In this document: in pieces, positions 7,997-19,256 of the stretch
How positions within the stretch are numbered: position 1 is the stretch's first letter
Layout of the letters: each line of letters opens with the position of its first letter
Assembly (NCBI GenBank): GCA_947446575.1
Contig: CANFHC010000009.1
Coordinates: forward strand, 62,001-126,000
From: Bacteriovoracaceae bacterium
GTDB taxonomy: Bacteria > Bdellovibrionota > Bacteriovoracia > Bacteriovoracales > Bacteriovoracaceae
DNA length: 64,000 nucleotides
Reading direction: 5' to 3'
The notes under the pieces: generated by a model
What the model was told of the DNA's origin: nothing
The model's input: the letters and a program-made list of their open reading frames with translations, nothing else
Database searches by the model: none
Position numbers and translations under genes: made by a program

Positions 7997-10204
7997 TTAT
8001 TTTAACTGTTCAGCGATTCGAGCAATGGTCACTGTTTCGCCAAGGGCGACGAGTGTGCCATCCTTTTTTTGGACAAAGTAAGCGGGAACACCGACTAAAC
8101 CATTCTTGCGAAGGAAACTACCAATGACTTCGTCTCGTTTTGTCCAATCACCCATGAGTAGTTTTAAGTTATTATCTCCCACAAACTTCTTAAAATCTTC
8201 GGTATCTAAAACTAAGCGTTCGTTGATCTTACAAGTAAAACACCACTTGGCCGTAAAATCGATAAAGACTGCTTGCTGGTTTTCTTTGTGATCATTCATT
8301 TTATCTAATGACCACGCTTCCCAATTTAGTCCCATCGATTTTTTATCTCTGATTAGAGCAGTTTGATCATCATTACTGGGGATAATTGTTGTTGAGCTAA
8401 TATTAACAAAAATACCCAAGGCGACTAAAAAGGAGATCACGCCCATCCATTTTTCTTTTTTTAAGAGTGCGATTCCTACAAAAACAAAAATGAGAAGTGT
8501 TCCCAGTTTGATCATGTGAGATGAACCATCTACTAAAGCGTTGTAAACATCAAAAAGCCAAAGAGTTGTTAGGAGCAGTGTTAATCCTAAAAACTTTTTT
8601 ACGTTATTCATCCAGTTACCTGGTTTTGGTATAACAGAGACAAGGTTTGGAAAAAAACCTGTAATGATAAAAGGGAAAGCAAGACCTAGGCCTATCATGA
8701 TGAAGATTAAAAAAATGGTCGATGAAGAAGATGTAAAAGCAAATGTCAGTGCAGTTCCTAAAAAGGGAGCACTACAAGGAGTCGAGAGAATAGTGGCTAA
8801 AACTCCGCTTAGAAAATCTCCGGAAAAACCTTCTTCTGTTTGAATATTGCCGAGTTGTTTTCCACCAGGTGTATAAAATTCAAACATTCCAAACATGTTT
8901 AACGCAAAAACAAAAAGAGCAATAATCATGATTGCGATAAAGGTTGGTGATTGCAACTGAAAACCCCAACCCACTTGAGTTCCAAAAGATTTAAGTCCTA
9001 AAACGATGCCTCCTAGAATAATAAATGTAGAAAGGATTCCTAAAGTATAAAAAAAATTATGACGGAAAATTTTTTGGCGTGATTCATTTCTATATTTAAC
9101 TAATCCAAATAATTTTAAGGAAATCACAGGTAGAACACAAGGCATGATATTTAAAATTAATCCACCAATGAAAGCAACTAGTAAGTAATAGACCAATGAG
9201 TTGCCTCCAACTGTGGTACTAGTCGCCACAGGGATTATGGCGGTATTGTTCGGTGAATTTGAAGTTGTTGGTGGATTCACCGTGGCAGAACTAGACTTTA
9301 GATCAAAACTTGAAAACTTTTTTTCTATCACAATCACTTTTCTTTGAAGTGGGTCATTGAAAAGAAATTTTAATGTATATGGTTTCGCAAATTTTCCATT
9401 GGCTGGCAAGGCTTCTGGAGGAGTTGAATATTCACCATCCCAATTAATTTCAATAATACCCATTAGACTTTTTTCTTTAACGATTAAATTTTCATGTTGA
9501 AAATCAAATGGTGGAGAAGGAAATGAGTACATTAAATTAGCCTCTTTTAAAAAAGAGGCGTCAGTTGTTTTATTTACTTCATAAGTGATGATGAGAGTTT
9601 TTTCTTTTACCCCTTTAGCTAGTTTTATATCGAGGTATTCTGGAATTTGAGAAACTTTTGGAAGATCCATAAATCTTGAAGTCAGTTCGAGATCAGTTAG
9701 TGGGGGCATAAGATCGGGAGAAGTTGTTTGAAGTTTCCCAGCAACTAATTTAAAGCTCACTTCTTTTTGGCCAGGAATACAGATATGTTTACAAACTAAC
9801 CAGGTGGAAGTCAGGGTTGCATTTTTACCAGTAAGTTTATTTATATCAGCTTTTTCTAATCGATAAAAAAGAGTGTAGCTTCCGATATAGCCATAGGCCC
9901 ATTGAGTTCCATTTTCTATAAATCTTTTTGGAGCAGGCCATTGCTCTTCATTTAATTTAATTTCTTTTTTATTGTTTAAAAATTGATTCTTAATGGCAAG
10001 ACCGGCATCGCCTGGATTTTTCCAATAAGTGTGCCATCCGGGAAAATTTTCAAAACTTACAGCAATAAAAGTTTTGCTTTCAATTGCAAAAGTTTGAATG
10101 GCCACTTTTACGGGAGTAGGTGGAACTGCTTCTTCAGCCTTAAGGATACAAGGCGAAAGTGTAGCAAATACGATGAAAAAAAGTCTCAGAAATGATGAGG
10201 TCAT
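7997..10204 (-). CDS. dsbD: thiol:disulfide interchange protein DsbD
   Basis: 735 residues. Moves reducing equivalents from cytoplasmic thioredoxin across the inner membrane to periplasmic thiol proteins. Order of parts: signal peptide; N-terminal immunoglobulin-like domain with a CKHIC cysteine pair; a linker rich in Thr, Ser and Asn; membrane domain with Cys in IMPCVLPV and STPCSAPFLG; and a C-terminal thioredoxin-like domain with active site Cys655/Cys658 (WCFTC). The longest frame starts 36 bases further upstream, but the ATG at 10204 has a GGAG site and begins directly with the signal peptide. A DsbA-like lipoprotein elsewhere in the window (42.7 kb) is a possible partner. Confidence 0.93.
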   Translation of the reverse strand: MTSSFLRLFFIVFATLSPCILKAEEAVPPTPVKVAIQTFAIESKTFIAVSFENFPGWHTYWKNPGDAGLAIKNQFLNNKKEIKLNEEQWPAPKRFIENGTQWAYGYIGSYTLFYRLEKADINKLTGKNATLTSTWLVCKHICIPGQKEVSFKLVAGKLQTTSPDLMPPLTDLELTSRFMDLPKVSQIPEYLDIKLAKGVKEKTLIITYEVNKTTDASFLKEANLMYSFPSPPFDFQHENLIVKEKSLMGIIEINWDGEYSTPPEALPANGKFAKPYTLKFLFNDPLQRKVIVIEKKFSSFDLKSSSATVNPPTTSNSPNNTAIIPVATSTTVGGNSLVYYLLVAFIGGLILNIMPCVLPVISLKLFGLVKYRNESRQKIFRHNFFYTLGILSTFIILGGIVLGLKSFGTQVGWGFQLQSPTFIAIMIIALFVFALNMFGMFEFYTPGGKQLGNIQTEEGFSGDFLSGVLATILSTPCSAPFLGTALTFAFTSSSSTIFLIFIMIGLGLAFPFIITGFFPNLVSVIPKPGNWMNNVKKFLGLTLLLTTLWLFDVYNALVDGSSHMIKLGTLLIFVFVGIALLKKEKWMGVISFLVALGIFVNISSTTIIPSNDDQTALIRDKKSMGLNWEAWSLDKMNDHKENQQAVFIDFTAKWCFTCKINERLVLDTEDFKKFVGDNNLKLLMGDWTKRDEVIGSFLRKNGLVGVPAYFVQKKDGTLVALGETVTIARIAEQLK

Positions 10205-10281
10205 AGTATCTCCGATAATGCATGAAGCTTCGTCATGCATATTATTGTCTTCTTCTTATACAAAAACAAGAGCGCAAAACG

Positions 10282-10311
10282 TTTACAAAGGATCAATTTT
10301 TAGCAGATAAT
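10282..10311 (+). promoter_or_regulatory. predicted sigma-70-type promoter of the histidine kinase gene
   Basis: TTTACA (10282-10287) and GATAAT (10306-10311) are separated by 18 bases, close to the sigma-70 consensus. Transcription would start near 10318, giving a very short leader before the ATG at 10331, with a GTGAGG ribosome site between. Prediction from pattern only. Confidence 0.4.
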
Positions 10312-10330
10312 ATTGGGAACGTGAGGCTTA

Positions 10331-11650
10331 ATGCTTTTGAAAAAAATGCTCTTATTTTTTGAAATCTTTCTTCCTGAACAATTACTTGTTTCGGCTGATA
10401 CTCCACTTGTTTACAAGGGAAGAGTAATTGTCGCAACAAGCGTAGTGAGTGCTTTTATCACCTTGGCTCTTTTGATTTCATTTATTTTTTTACACCTTTC
10501 ATCTTTTCTATATGTAGGTGTTTTTCTATGCTTCATCACACTTTGTTTTCACTTATATTTTTTAAGTAGGCCAACTAAAAATTTTGAAAAAAATTTACAC
10601 TTGGGGGCTTCACTCCAAATTACAGTTTTAAGTATTTTAGTTTATTTGACTACATTTTCTTCTAAAGGGACGGGGTTTTTTGGTTTAATATGGTTGATTC
10701 CTATTTTTCTCATGACAGCTTTTTATTTTTCCACACGATTTAGTTTTTATTTTGCATTTTTTAATCTCGTGCTGTTCTTGGGAATTAGCTATTTTAAATT
10801 TGATACTTTTTATATGCCTTTGAAAAATTTGCCCAATTTTAATTCCGTCTTTTTAGTTTTTCTTACTTTCAATATCATTTTTACTTATATGATGGCCTTT
10901 CTTTTTGTCTATTTAAGCGAAGAGTTGCAAATGGAAGTAAGAAAGCAGCGCGATTTATTAGTGGAAAGTGCTAAATTTCAATCCCTTGGTCAAATGGCCT
11001 CTAATTTAGCTCATGATATTAATAATCCTCTTTTTATGATTCAAGGTAAATTGCATCAGATGCGCAATCTTTTATTACGTGATCAGCTTGATTTAGAAAA
11101 ATGTGATCAAATTGTAGAAAGTGTCGAAACAACTTTGTTAAAACTTTCACAAATTGTGAAAGGTATAAGTACCTTTGCCAGAGAAGGGCGTGGCGACCAG
11201 ATGGTTTCTATTGGAGTTTCAGAACTGATTGAAGGCAACCTTGCTTTGGCCATTGATCGAATCAAAAATTCGGGAATTGAATTAGAAATTCATGTTGATC
11301 CGAAATCCAATCTCATTTGCTATCCATCTTTTATTTCGCAAATGCTGCTCAATTTATTGAATAACGCTATTGATGCACTTGAAAATGCGCCAGTTAAAAA
11401 AATCGAAGTTAATGCCTTTGGTGAGAAAGATTGGATTCATATTAAAGTGAGTGATACAGGAGCAGGTATTCCTAAAGAATATGAGAAAAAAATATTTGAT
11501 CCTTTTTTTACGACCAAAAAATTTGGAAAAGGAACGGGTTTAGGTTTATCGATTTCAAAAGGTCTGGTTGAGGTTCACGAGGGTGAACTTTCTTATGAAA
11601 GAGTTGATAATAAAACAATTTTCACTGTAAGACTTCCGAGATATGAATAG
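10331..11650 (+). CDS. orphan membrane-bound sensor histidine kinase
   Basis: 439 residues. About six transmembrane helices fill residues 30-200, with no obvious periplasmic sensor loop. A short coiled linker leads to a HisKA-type dimerisation domain with phospho-acceptor His228 in NLAHDINNP, then an HATPase domain with N-box LLNLLNNAIDALENAP, G1 DTGAGIPKE, F-box FDPFFTTK and G2 GKGTGLGLSISKGLVE. It is a full kinase without a receiver domain, and no response regulator lies next to it. Its last eight bases overlap the next gene, a cobalamin-binding-like protein, suggesting coupled translation and perhaps a shared signal. The membrane sensor module was not recognised as a named family. Confidence 0.88.
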   Translation: MLLKKMLLFFEIFLPEQLLVSADTPLVYKGRVIVATSVVSAFITLALLISFIFLHLSSFLYVGVFLCFITLCFHLYFLSRPTKNFEKNLHLGASLQITVLSILVYLTTFSSKGTGFFGLIWLIPIFLMTAFYFSTRFSFYFAFFNLVLFLGISYFKFDTFYMPLKNLPNFNSVFLVFLTFNIIFTYMMAFLFVYLSEELQMEVRKQRDLLVESAKFQSLGQMASNLAHDINNPLFMIQGKLHQMRNLLLRDQLDLEKCDQIVESVETTLLKLSQIVKGISTFAREGRGDQMVSIGVSELIEGNLALAIDRIKNSGIELEIHVDPKSNLICYPSFISQMLLNLLNNAIDALENAPVKKIEVNAFGEKDWIHIKVSDTGAGIPKEYEKKIFDPFFTTKKFGKGTGLGLSISKGLVEVHEGELSYERVDNKTIFTVRLPRYE

Positions 11651-12446
11651 TCCAAACTTTTTCCCCTCAAAAATTATTTGCATGACAGAAGAGTCTGTTG
11701 AGTTTTTTCATGCAATTGGCAGAAGTGATGTTATCCAAGGTGTTTCTGTTTATGCAATAAGGCCTCACGGTGTAAAAAAAATGCATCCCGTCATTTCTTC
11801 ATTTACCCACGCAAATATAAAAAAGATATTAAGTTTTACACCTGATTTAGTTATTGGCTTTTCAGATATTCAAAAAGATATCGCCCGCGATTTAATTGCA
11901 GAAGGTGTTGATGTTTTTATTTCGAATCAGCGTTCTCTTCAAGATATTTTGCGCTACCTCAATACTATTGGAAATATGATTGGTGAAAAAGAAAAGACTG
12001 AAGATTTTTTAAGAGTGCTTGTTGATAAAATGAATAAGGCACGGGAAATTTCCAAGAATTTTCTATATAGACCAAAGGTTTATATAGAAGAGTGGGATGA
12101 GCCGCGCATTTGCGGCATTCGCTGGTTTAGTGAAGTGGTGGAATTATGTGGAGGAAGTGACATTTTTGCTGAAAAAAGCCGCCATGGAATTAAAGCCGTT
12201 GATCGATTTATAACGGACTCAGAAGTCGTAGCATTTAACCCGGATATTATTTTAGCTTGTTGGTGTGGTAAAAAAGTGGAAGTAGAAACTTTTAAAAGCA
12301 GAGCAGGATACTCAGAAATATCTGCTATAAAAAACTCCCAGGTTATTGAACTTCCGCCAGAAATTTTTTTACAACCAGGGCCTGCGCTTATACTTGAAGG
12401 AATTGATCGGTTAATTTCTCTTTTTTTAGAGTTCCAAAAGAAATAA
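11643..12446 (+). CDS. BtuF-like helical-backbone binding protein without signal peptide
   Basis: 267 residues of the periplasmic-binding fold used by cobalamin and siderophore receptors (BtuF/FhuD type). The N-lobe segment SKIICMTEESVEFFHAIG, the central FTPDLVIGFSD and the C-lobe with FNPDIILACWCGKK and LQPGPALILEGIDRL match cytosolic cobalamin-binding-like relatives. There is no signal peptide or lipobox; an upstream alternative start was looked for but the frame overlaps the kinase gene. No permease or ATPase is adjacent, so a role as transport receptor is unlikely. The tight overlap with the sensor kinase suggests a ligand-sensing or accessory role, which is inference. Confidence 0.75.
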   Translation: MNSPNFFPSKIICMTEESVEFFHAIGRSDVIQGVSVYAIRPHGVKKMHPVISSFTHANIKKILSFTPDLVIGFSDIQKDIARDLIAEGVDVFISNQRSLQDILRYLNTIGNMIGEKEKTEDFLRVLVDKMNKAREISKNFLYRPKVYIEEWDEPRICGIRWFSEVVELCGGSDIFAEKSRHGIKAVDRFITDSEVVAFNPDIILACWCGKKVEVETFKSRAGYSEISAIKNSQVIELPPEIFLQPGPALILEGIDRLISLFLEFQKK

Positions 12447-12521
12447 ATCATTAAACATTTTTTTCATCTTACCGAAAATTCATTTGAGATAGTGTCAAGT
12501 TTATCTATGGGATGAAAGAAT

Positions 12522-13350
12522 ATGAAAAAACTAAATCAATTTAAAGCTTCAATTCTGCTTTTACCATTGTTGTCGTCATGCTCTGTTGACATGAAAAAAA
12601 TAGAACAGAAAGCCGCAATGATGAATCATTATGAAGAAGTCTCCCTCAAGCTTGCTAGTGAAAATAGAGAATTGCACGCAGAAGTCAAACGCTTAGAGTT
12701 TCAAATGGAAAAACTAAAGCAGGATAAGTCCTATAATGAAGTAAAGCCTGTAGCTCATGGTGAAGAACATGAGGGGGGGCATGATGTAGCATCCGTTCAT
12801 GAAACCAAACATGAAACAACTCATGAGGTTGCTAAGCATGAAGAAGTTAAACAGGATGTAGGCAAACACGAAGAATCTCATGGTCGTTCAATAGCGAGTG
12901 TTGCTCCAGCAGCTGTTCACGAAGAAATGAAAAAAGATTTCGTAGAATTTAAAACGTATAAATGGCACGCAGACGATCTATTAAAAATTGCAGATAAAGA
13001 ATTTAAAGATAAAAACTTTGAAAAAGCAGCTCAGTTTTATACATCGTTAATCAATAACTATCCAACAAATAAAAATATTTCAGATGAGTTTTATTTTAAA
13101 GCAGGTATTGCCTCTTATGAAAGTGGAGCTCACCACGATTGGACTCTTAGTCACTTTGAAGCACTTATGGCCAAGTACCCAACGTCTCACTACTACAGAA
13201 GTGCAAAACTATGGGTTGCTCTGACTCATATGAAATTAGGTGATAAGAAGAAATTCTATGCAACAGTAGAAGAATTCAGAAAAAAATACAGAAACACTAA
13301 TGAGTGGAAAATTTTAAGTTCTTATTATGAAAAAATTGAAGAGAAAACAA

Positions 13351-13358
<8 letters not shown>
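12522..13358 (+). CDS. lipoprotein with coiled coil, His/Glu-rich linker and TPR-like C-terminus
   Basis: 278 residues. Lipobox LLSSC puts the lipidated Cys at residue 20, and the following Ser is consistent with outer-membrane sorting. Residues about 25-70 form a coiled coil. Residues 79-120 hold nine His among many Glu and Lys (HEGGHDV, HETKHETTHE). The C-terminal half (about 145-275) reads as YbgF/CpoB-like TPR repeats (FEKAAQFYTSLINNYP, HYYRSAKLWVALTHMKLGD). The overall plan resembles CpoB/YbgF cell-envelope proteins but with lipidation and the unusual His-rich linker. The next gene, a FecR-domain protein, begins inside its 3' end, so both probably work together in the periplasm. Confidence 0.7.
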
Positions 13359-15984
<2,626 letters not shown>

Positions 15985-15985
<1 letters not shown>

Positions 15986-17547
15986 TGAAAAAATCAACAT
16001 TTAAAAAAATTTGGATCGTGGACTTTGGTTCACAGTACACCCAACTTATTACCAGAAAGACTAGAGAGTTAGGTTATTCCTCTGAACTCATTACTCTAGA
16101 TGAATGTCGAGAACGATTTACCAATAAGCATTTGCCTGAATGTTTAGTTCTCTCTGGTGGCCCACAATCAGTCTTTGAAGATCAAAATGATTACACGTTT
16201 ATGTTTAAGGAGCGATCTCTTCCCGTACTTGGGATTTGTTATGGAATGCAACTTCTCGGAAAACATTTTGGTGGAGTCGTTGAAAAAGGATTGATCGGAG
16301 AGTATGGGCACGCAGATGTGCATTTTACTCCCTTGTTTCACATTGCTAACTGCCCACAGACAATGAGTGTATGGATGAGTCACTCTGATCATGTCTCTGT
16401 TGTTCCAAATTCATTTGAAGTTGTAATGAAGAGCTCTAATCAATTAGTCGCAGCGATTAAGCATCAAGAATTTCCGATCATGGGATTACAATTTCATCCA
16501 GAAGTTGAACACTCCAAACATGGTAAATTAATCCTCGATTATTTTTATCGTGAAGTTGCAGGATTGAAATCAGACTGGAATGCCCAAGAAATGTTAGTTG
16601 AGGCACTCGATCTCGTGAAAAATGTAGGAGACAAAAAAGTTCTCTGTGCTTTTTCTGGAGGAGTCGATTCATTAGTAGCTGCTACACTTGCTCAAAAAAT
16701 CATCGGTGAAAACCTATACTGCTTTTTTGTCGACAATGGACTATTGCGCTTACAAGACTATCATCACATTAAAAAATTGCAGGAACATACTTATTTAAAA
16801 ATTGAAGTTATCGATGCCAAAAAAGATTTTTATGATGCACTTAAAGGCGTTGAAGAGCCAGAGATAAAAAGAAAAATCATAGGTGCGATGTTTATTGAAA
16901 TATTTGAACGCAAAGTAAAAGAATACCAAGATGTTCACAAAATCCATTTTGAATACTTACTTCAAGGGACATTGTACCCAGATGTCATTGAATCTATTTC
17001 TCCACATATTGCTGGTGGAAAATCAGTAACGATAAAATCTCATCACAATGTTGGTGGACTACCAGAGCGAATGAAGTTGAAGTTGCTCGAGCCGTTGCGA
17101 TTTCTTTTTAAAGATGAAGTGCGCGAAATGGGACTTACCTTGGGCCTTGCTCGCGAGTGGGTTTTTCGTCATCCTTTTCCAGGCCCGGGGCTTGGCGTTC
17201 GAATTTTAGGAGATATTACTCTCGATACAATTCGCATGGTACAAGAATCTGATCAAATTCTCTATGAAGAATTAATTGAAGCAAAACTTTATCACTCGAC
17301 TTGGCAAGCATTCACAGTTTTTCTTCCAGTGAAAACGGTGGGAGTCAAAGGTGATGGGCGAGCTTATGAAAACGTTATTTGTCTTCGCATGGTCAATAGC
17401 TCTGATGGAATGACTGCTAATTGGTCGCATTTTCCTCATGAGTTTTTAGAGGTCGTCTCTAGAAGAATTACCAATGAAGTTAAAGGAATTACTCGAGTGG
17501 TTTACGATATTACTTCGAAACCTCCTGGAACAATAGAGTGGGAGTAA
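15985..17547 (+). CDS. guaA: GMP synthase (glutamine-hydrolysing)
   Basis: 520 residues. Aminates XMP to GMP with glutamine and ATP. The N-terminal class I amidotransferase domain starts WIVDFGSQYTQLI, with nucleophile Cys85 in GICYGMQL and FHPEVEH carrying the His/Glu. The ATP pyrophosphatase domain has the P-loop AFSGGVDSLVAA. The C-terminal dimerisation domain ends with the family signature RRITNEVKGITRVVYDITSK followed by PPGTIEWE. It directly follows guaB with a one-base overlap and converges on a leftward gene five bases after its stop. Confidence 0.97.
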
Positions 17548-17552
17548 TTTTA

Positions 17553-18458
17553 TTAATCAAAAAGATTTAATTGAGGCTTAGTTGATTCTTTTGCAGAAAT
17601 AATTTCTCTAGTTTCATGTAAAAGCACTTCTCGCTTTGAAAAGGAATCTTTAAAAGTTTCAATAACAAAAAAACTCATTTCAGGATATTTTTTCTTCAGG
17701 TCACGCATTTCTTCGGTGATGAGTTCAACATTTTTGTGATCATCATCACTCATTCCAAATCGATGAAATGGAGAATATCCATATTCACTAATGGCCTTTT
17801 CAACACTTGCTCGAATGGCATATTTTTTAAGCTCAGCAACACTTTGTTTAAAATGCACATCACCTAAATCTTTTCTAACTTCAGGATTGGAAACGGGATA
17901 AATGCTGTGATAATTGGGAGTGTTTGGTAGAAATCCAGCTTTAACTAATTGATCAACACCTTCGATAATTGTCGTAGGATGGTGACCTCGTGCCGTGATC
18001 AAAGAGACTGGGCGTTTGTTGTAAGTTGCGTGATAAAAATATTCCCACGATGGTGCTTTCCAGTGAGTATCTACTTCTTTCAAGGCCTTTAGTACATCTT
18101 CTACGAAACCTTGCTTTTTTCCTTCTCGTATATCAAGTGGATTGAGTTCTTTGTCTCTAAAGTGCCTAAAAGATCCATGAGTATCGTTGAAATCCATATA
18201 ATATTCAGCATAGGGACCGCTTACGCCAATATGTTTATTTTCGTGTGCAAATTCTCCACTAGAAAGAGCAACTTCAGCATTAGTTTTTTTATGAAAAATA
18301 ATAATAGGAGTAGAAAGAAAAGCTACATTGTCATCAAAGTCAAAAAAATAAAACGATCTTCCACCTAAGTGAAAATTGCGATCAGCTTCTTTTGGTATAA
18401 ACATATCAAAAGTGAGTTGGCCGGGATTGATTATAGTATTTTTTGAACTCTTTTTCAT
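17553..18458 (-). CDS. HAD-like hydrolase with C-terminal clamp-binding-like motif
   Basis: 301 residues, cytosolic. HAD-type motifs can be traced: motif I DFDDN (Asp40 and Asp42), a hydrophobic strand ending in Thr155 (VSLITARGHHP) as motif II, and the acidic SDDDHKN around 237-243 as motif III. Function and substrate are unknown. The protein ends in QLNLFD, closely resembling the beta sliding-clamp binding consensus QL[SD]LF. The gene lies one base after the upstream membrane-anchored unknown on the same strand, and both lie between guaA and the divergent dnaE. The assignment to the HAD fold is by motif only. Confidence 0.6.
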   Translation of the reverse strand: MKKSSKNTIINPGQLTFDMFIPKEADRNFHLGGRSFYFFDFDDNVAFLSTPIIIFHKKTNAEVALSSGEFAHENKHIGVSGPYAEYYMDFNDTHGSFRHFRDKELNPLDIREGKKQGFVEDVLKALKEVDTHWKAPSWEYFYHATYNKRPVSLITARGHHPTTIIEGVDQLVKAGFLPNTPNYHSIYPVSNPEVRKDLGDVHFKQSVAELKKYAIRASVEKAISEYGYSPFHRFGMSDDDHKNVELITEEMRDLKKKYPEMSFFVIETFKDSFSKREVLLHETREIISAKESTKPQLNLFD

Positions 18459-18459
18459 T

Positions 18460-19095
18460 TTAAATTTCGGTCACCATTTTTGAGAGTTCCACTAATTGAT
18501 TTGGATACTCTTTTAAGTTTAATGGTTGGCCATTTTTCTTTTTTATTTCAATTAAATTTGTTAAACACAAAGCGCGCACAGGTGTGACTCCAGCTTCATT
18601 TTTTGCACAATTTTTATAAAAAGGTAAGGCCACGTTTTCATAAGTTTCATGTATTTTTAAAACTTCTTTAATCACTCCTAAATCCCTTCCTGCTTGAATG
18701 ACAATCGGAGGAGTCCGGTGAAGGGCGCCGGCCGGAAGTTGTTTTAATTCTAATTTCGTTGGAAGTTTTTTTTCAGTTGCACTTAATAATTCAGAGAATT
18801 TCTCTTCACTCATTTGGTTAATTTCAGCTTCTGTATAGATGCGCTCTAAAGTTAATACATTGCCAGCGCCAATTTGAGCTTCTCCTGCGTCCATTTGTTT
18901 TGATAAATTCTTTTTGATTAATTCTTTTAAAGAGCTTTTTTTTATAGCATTACTATCGTCCGTCAACTTACTTTTTGATTCATTTAAAGCAATTAAATCT
19001 CTGTCCTTTTTATGGTTTAAAAAGACGGTCACTGCCACTAAAATTAAAACAACCAAAAGCATGGTAGTTGTCGGCGAAAATTTGCCCTTTTTCAT
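18460..19095 (-). CDS. membrane-anchored protein of unknown function
   Basis: 211 residues. A single N-terminal transmembrane segment (TMLLVVLILVAVTVFL) after a short Lys-rich cytoplasmic tail places the rest in the periplasm; with no small-residue cleavage site it is more likely an anchor than a signal peptide. The soluble part is helical, with two Cys in its last third (KNCAKNE and RALCLTN) that may pair. A GGAG site precedes the start. It is apparently co-transcribed with the HAD-like gene and divergent from dnaE across 160 bp. No family recognised. Confidence 0.55.
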   Translation of the reverse strand: MKKGKFSPTTTMLLVVLILVAVTVFLNHKKDRDLIALNESKSKLTDDSNAIKKSSLKELIKKNLSKQMDAGEAQIGAGNVLTLERIYTEAEINQMSEEKFSELLSATEKKLPTKLELKQLPAGALHRTPPIVIQAGRDLGVIKEVLKIHETYENVALPFYKNCAKNEAGVTPVRALCLTNLIEIKKKNGQPLNLKEYPNQLVELSKMVTEI

Positions 19096-19256
19096 AAGTT
19101 CTCCATGGGTTAGGATTACTTTACGCTAAAAGCCAAAAAGTTCAAAATCCCTTAGCAAAACCATGTAAAAATTGACTCAGAAATCCCTGACTTTGGCCCT
19201 TTTTGGTGATTAAATTGCTCATTCACACACACTAGTATTTAAGGAGCGAGGCAATC

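Noticed and set aside
10192-10218. TCCGATAA as a third sigma-28-like -10 box
   Set aside because: No -35 match at the required spacing, and it overlaps the dsbD ribosome site on the other strand.
12080-12451. 123-codon antisense frame inside the BtuF-like gene
   Set aside because: No start signal and no recognisable protein; the sense frame is well supported.
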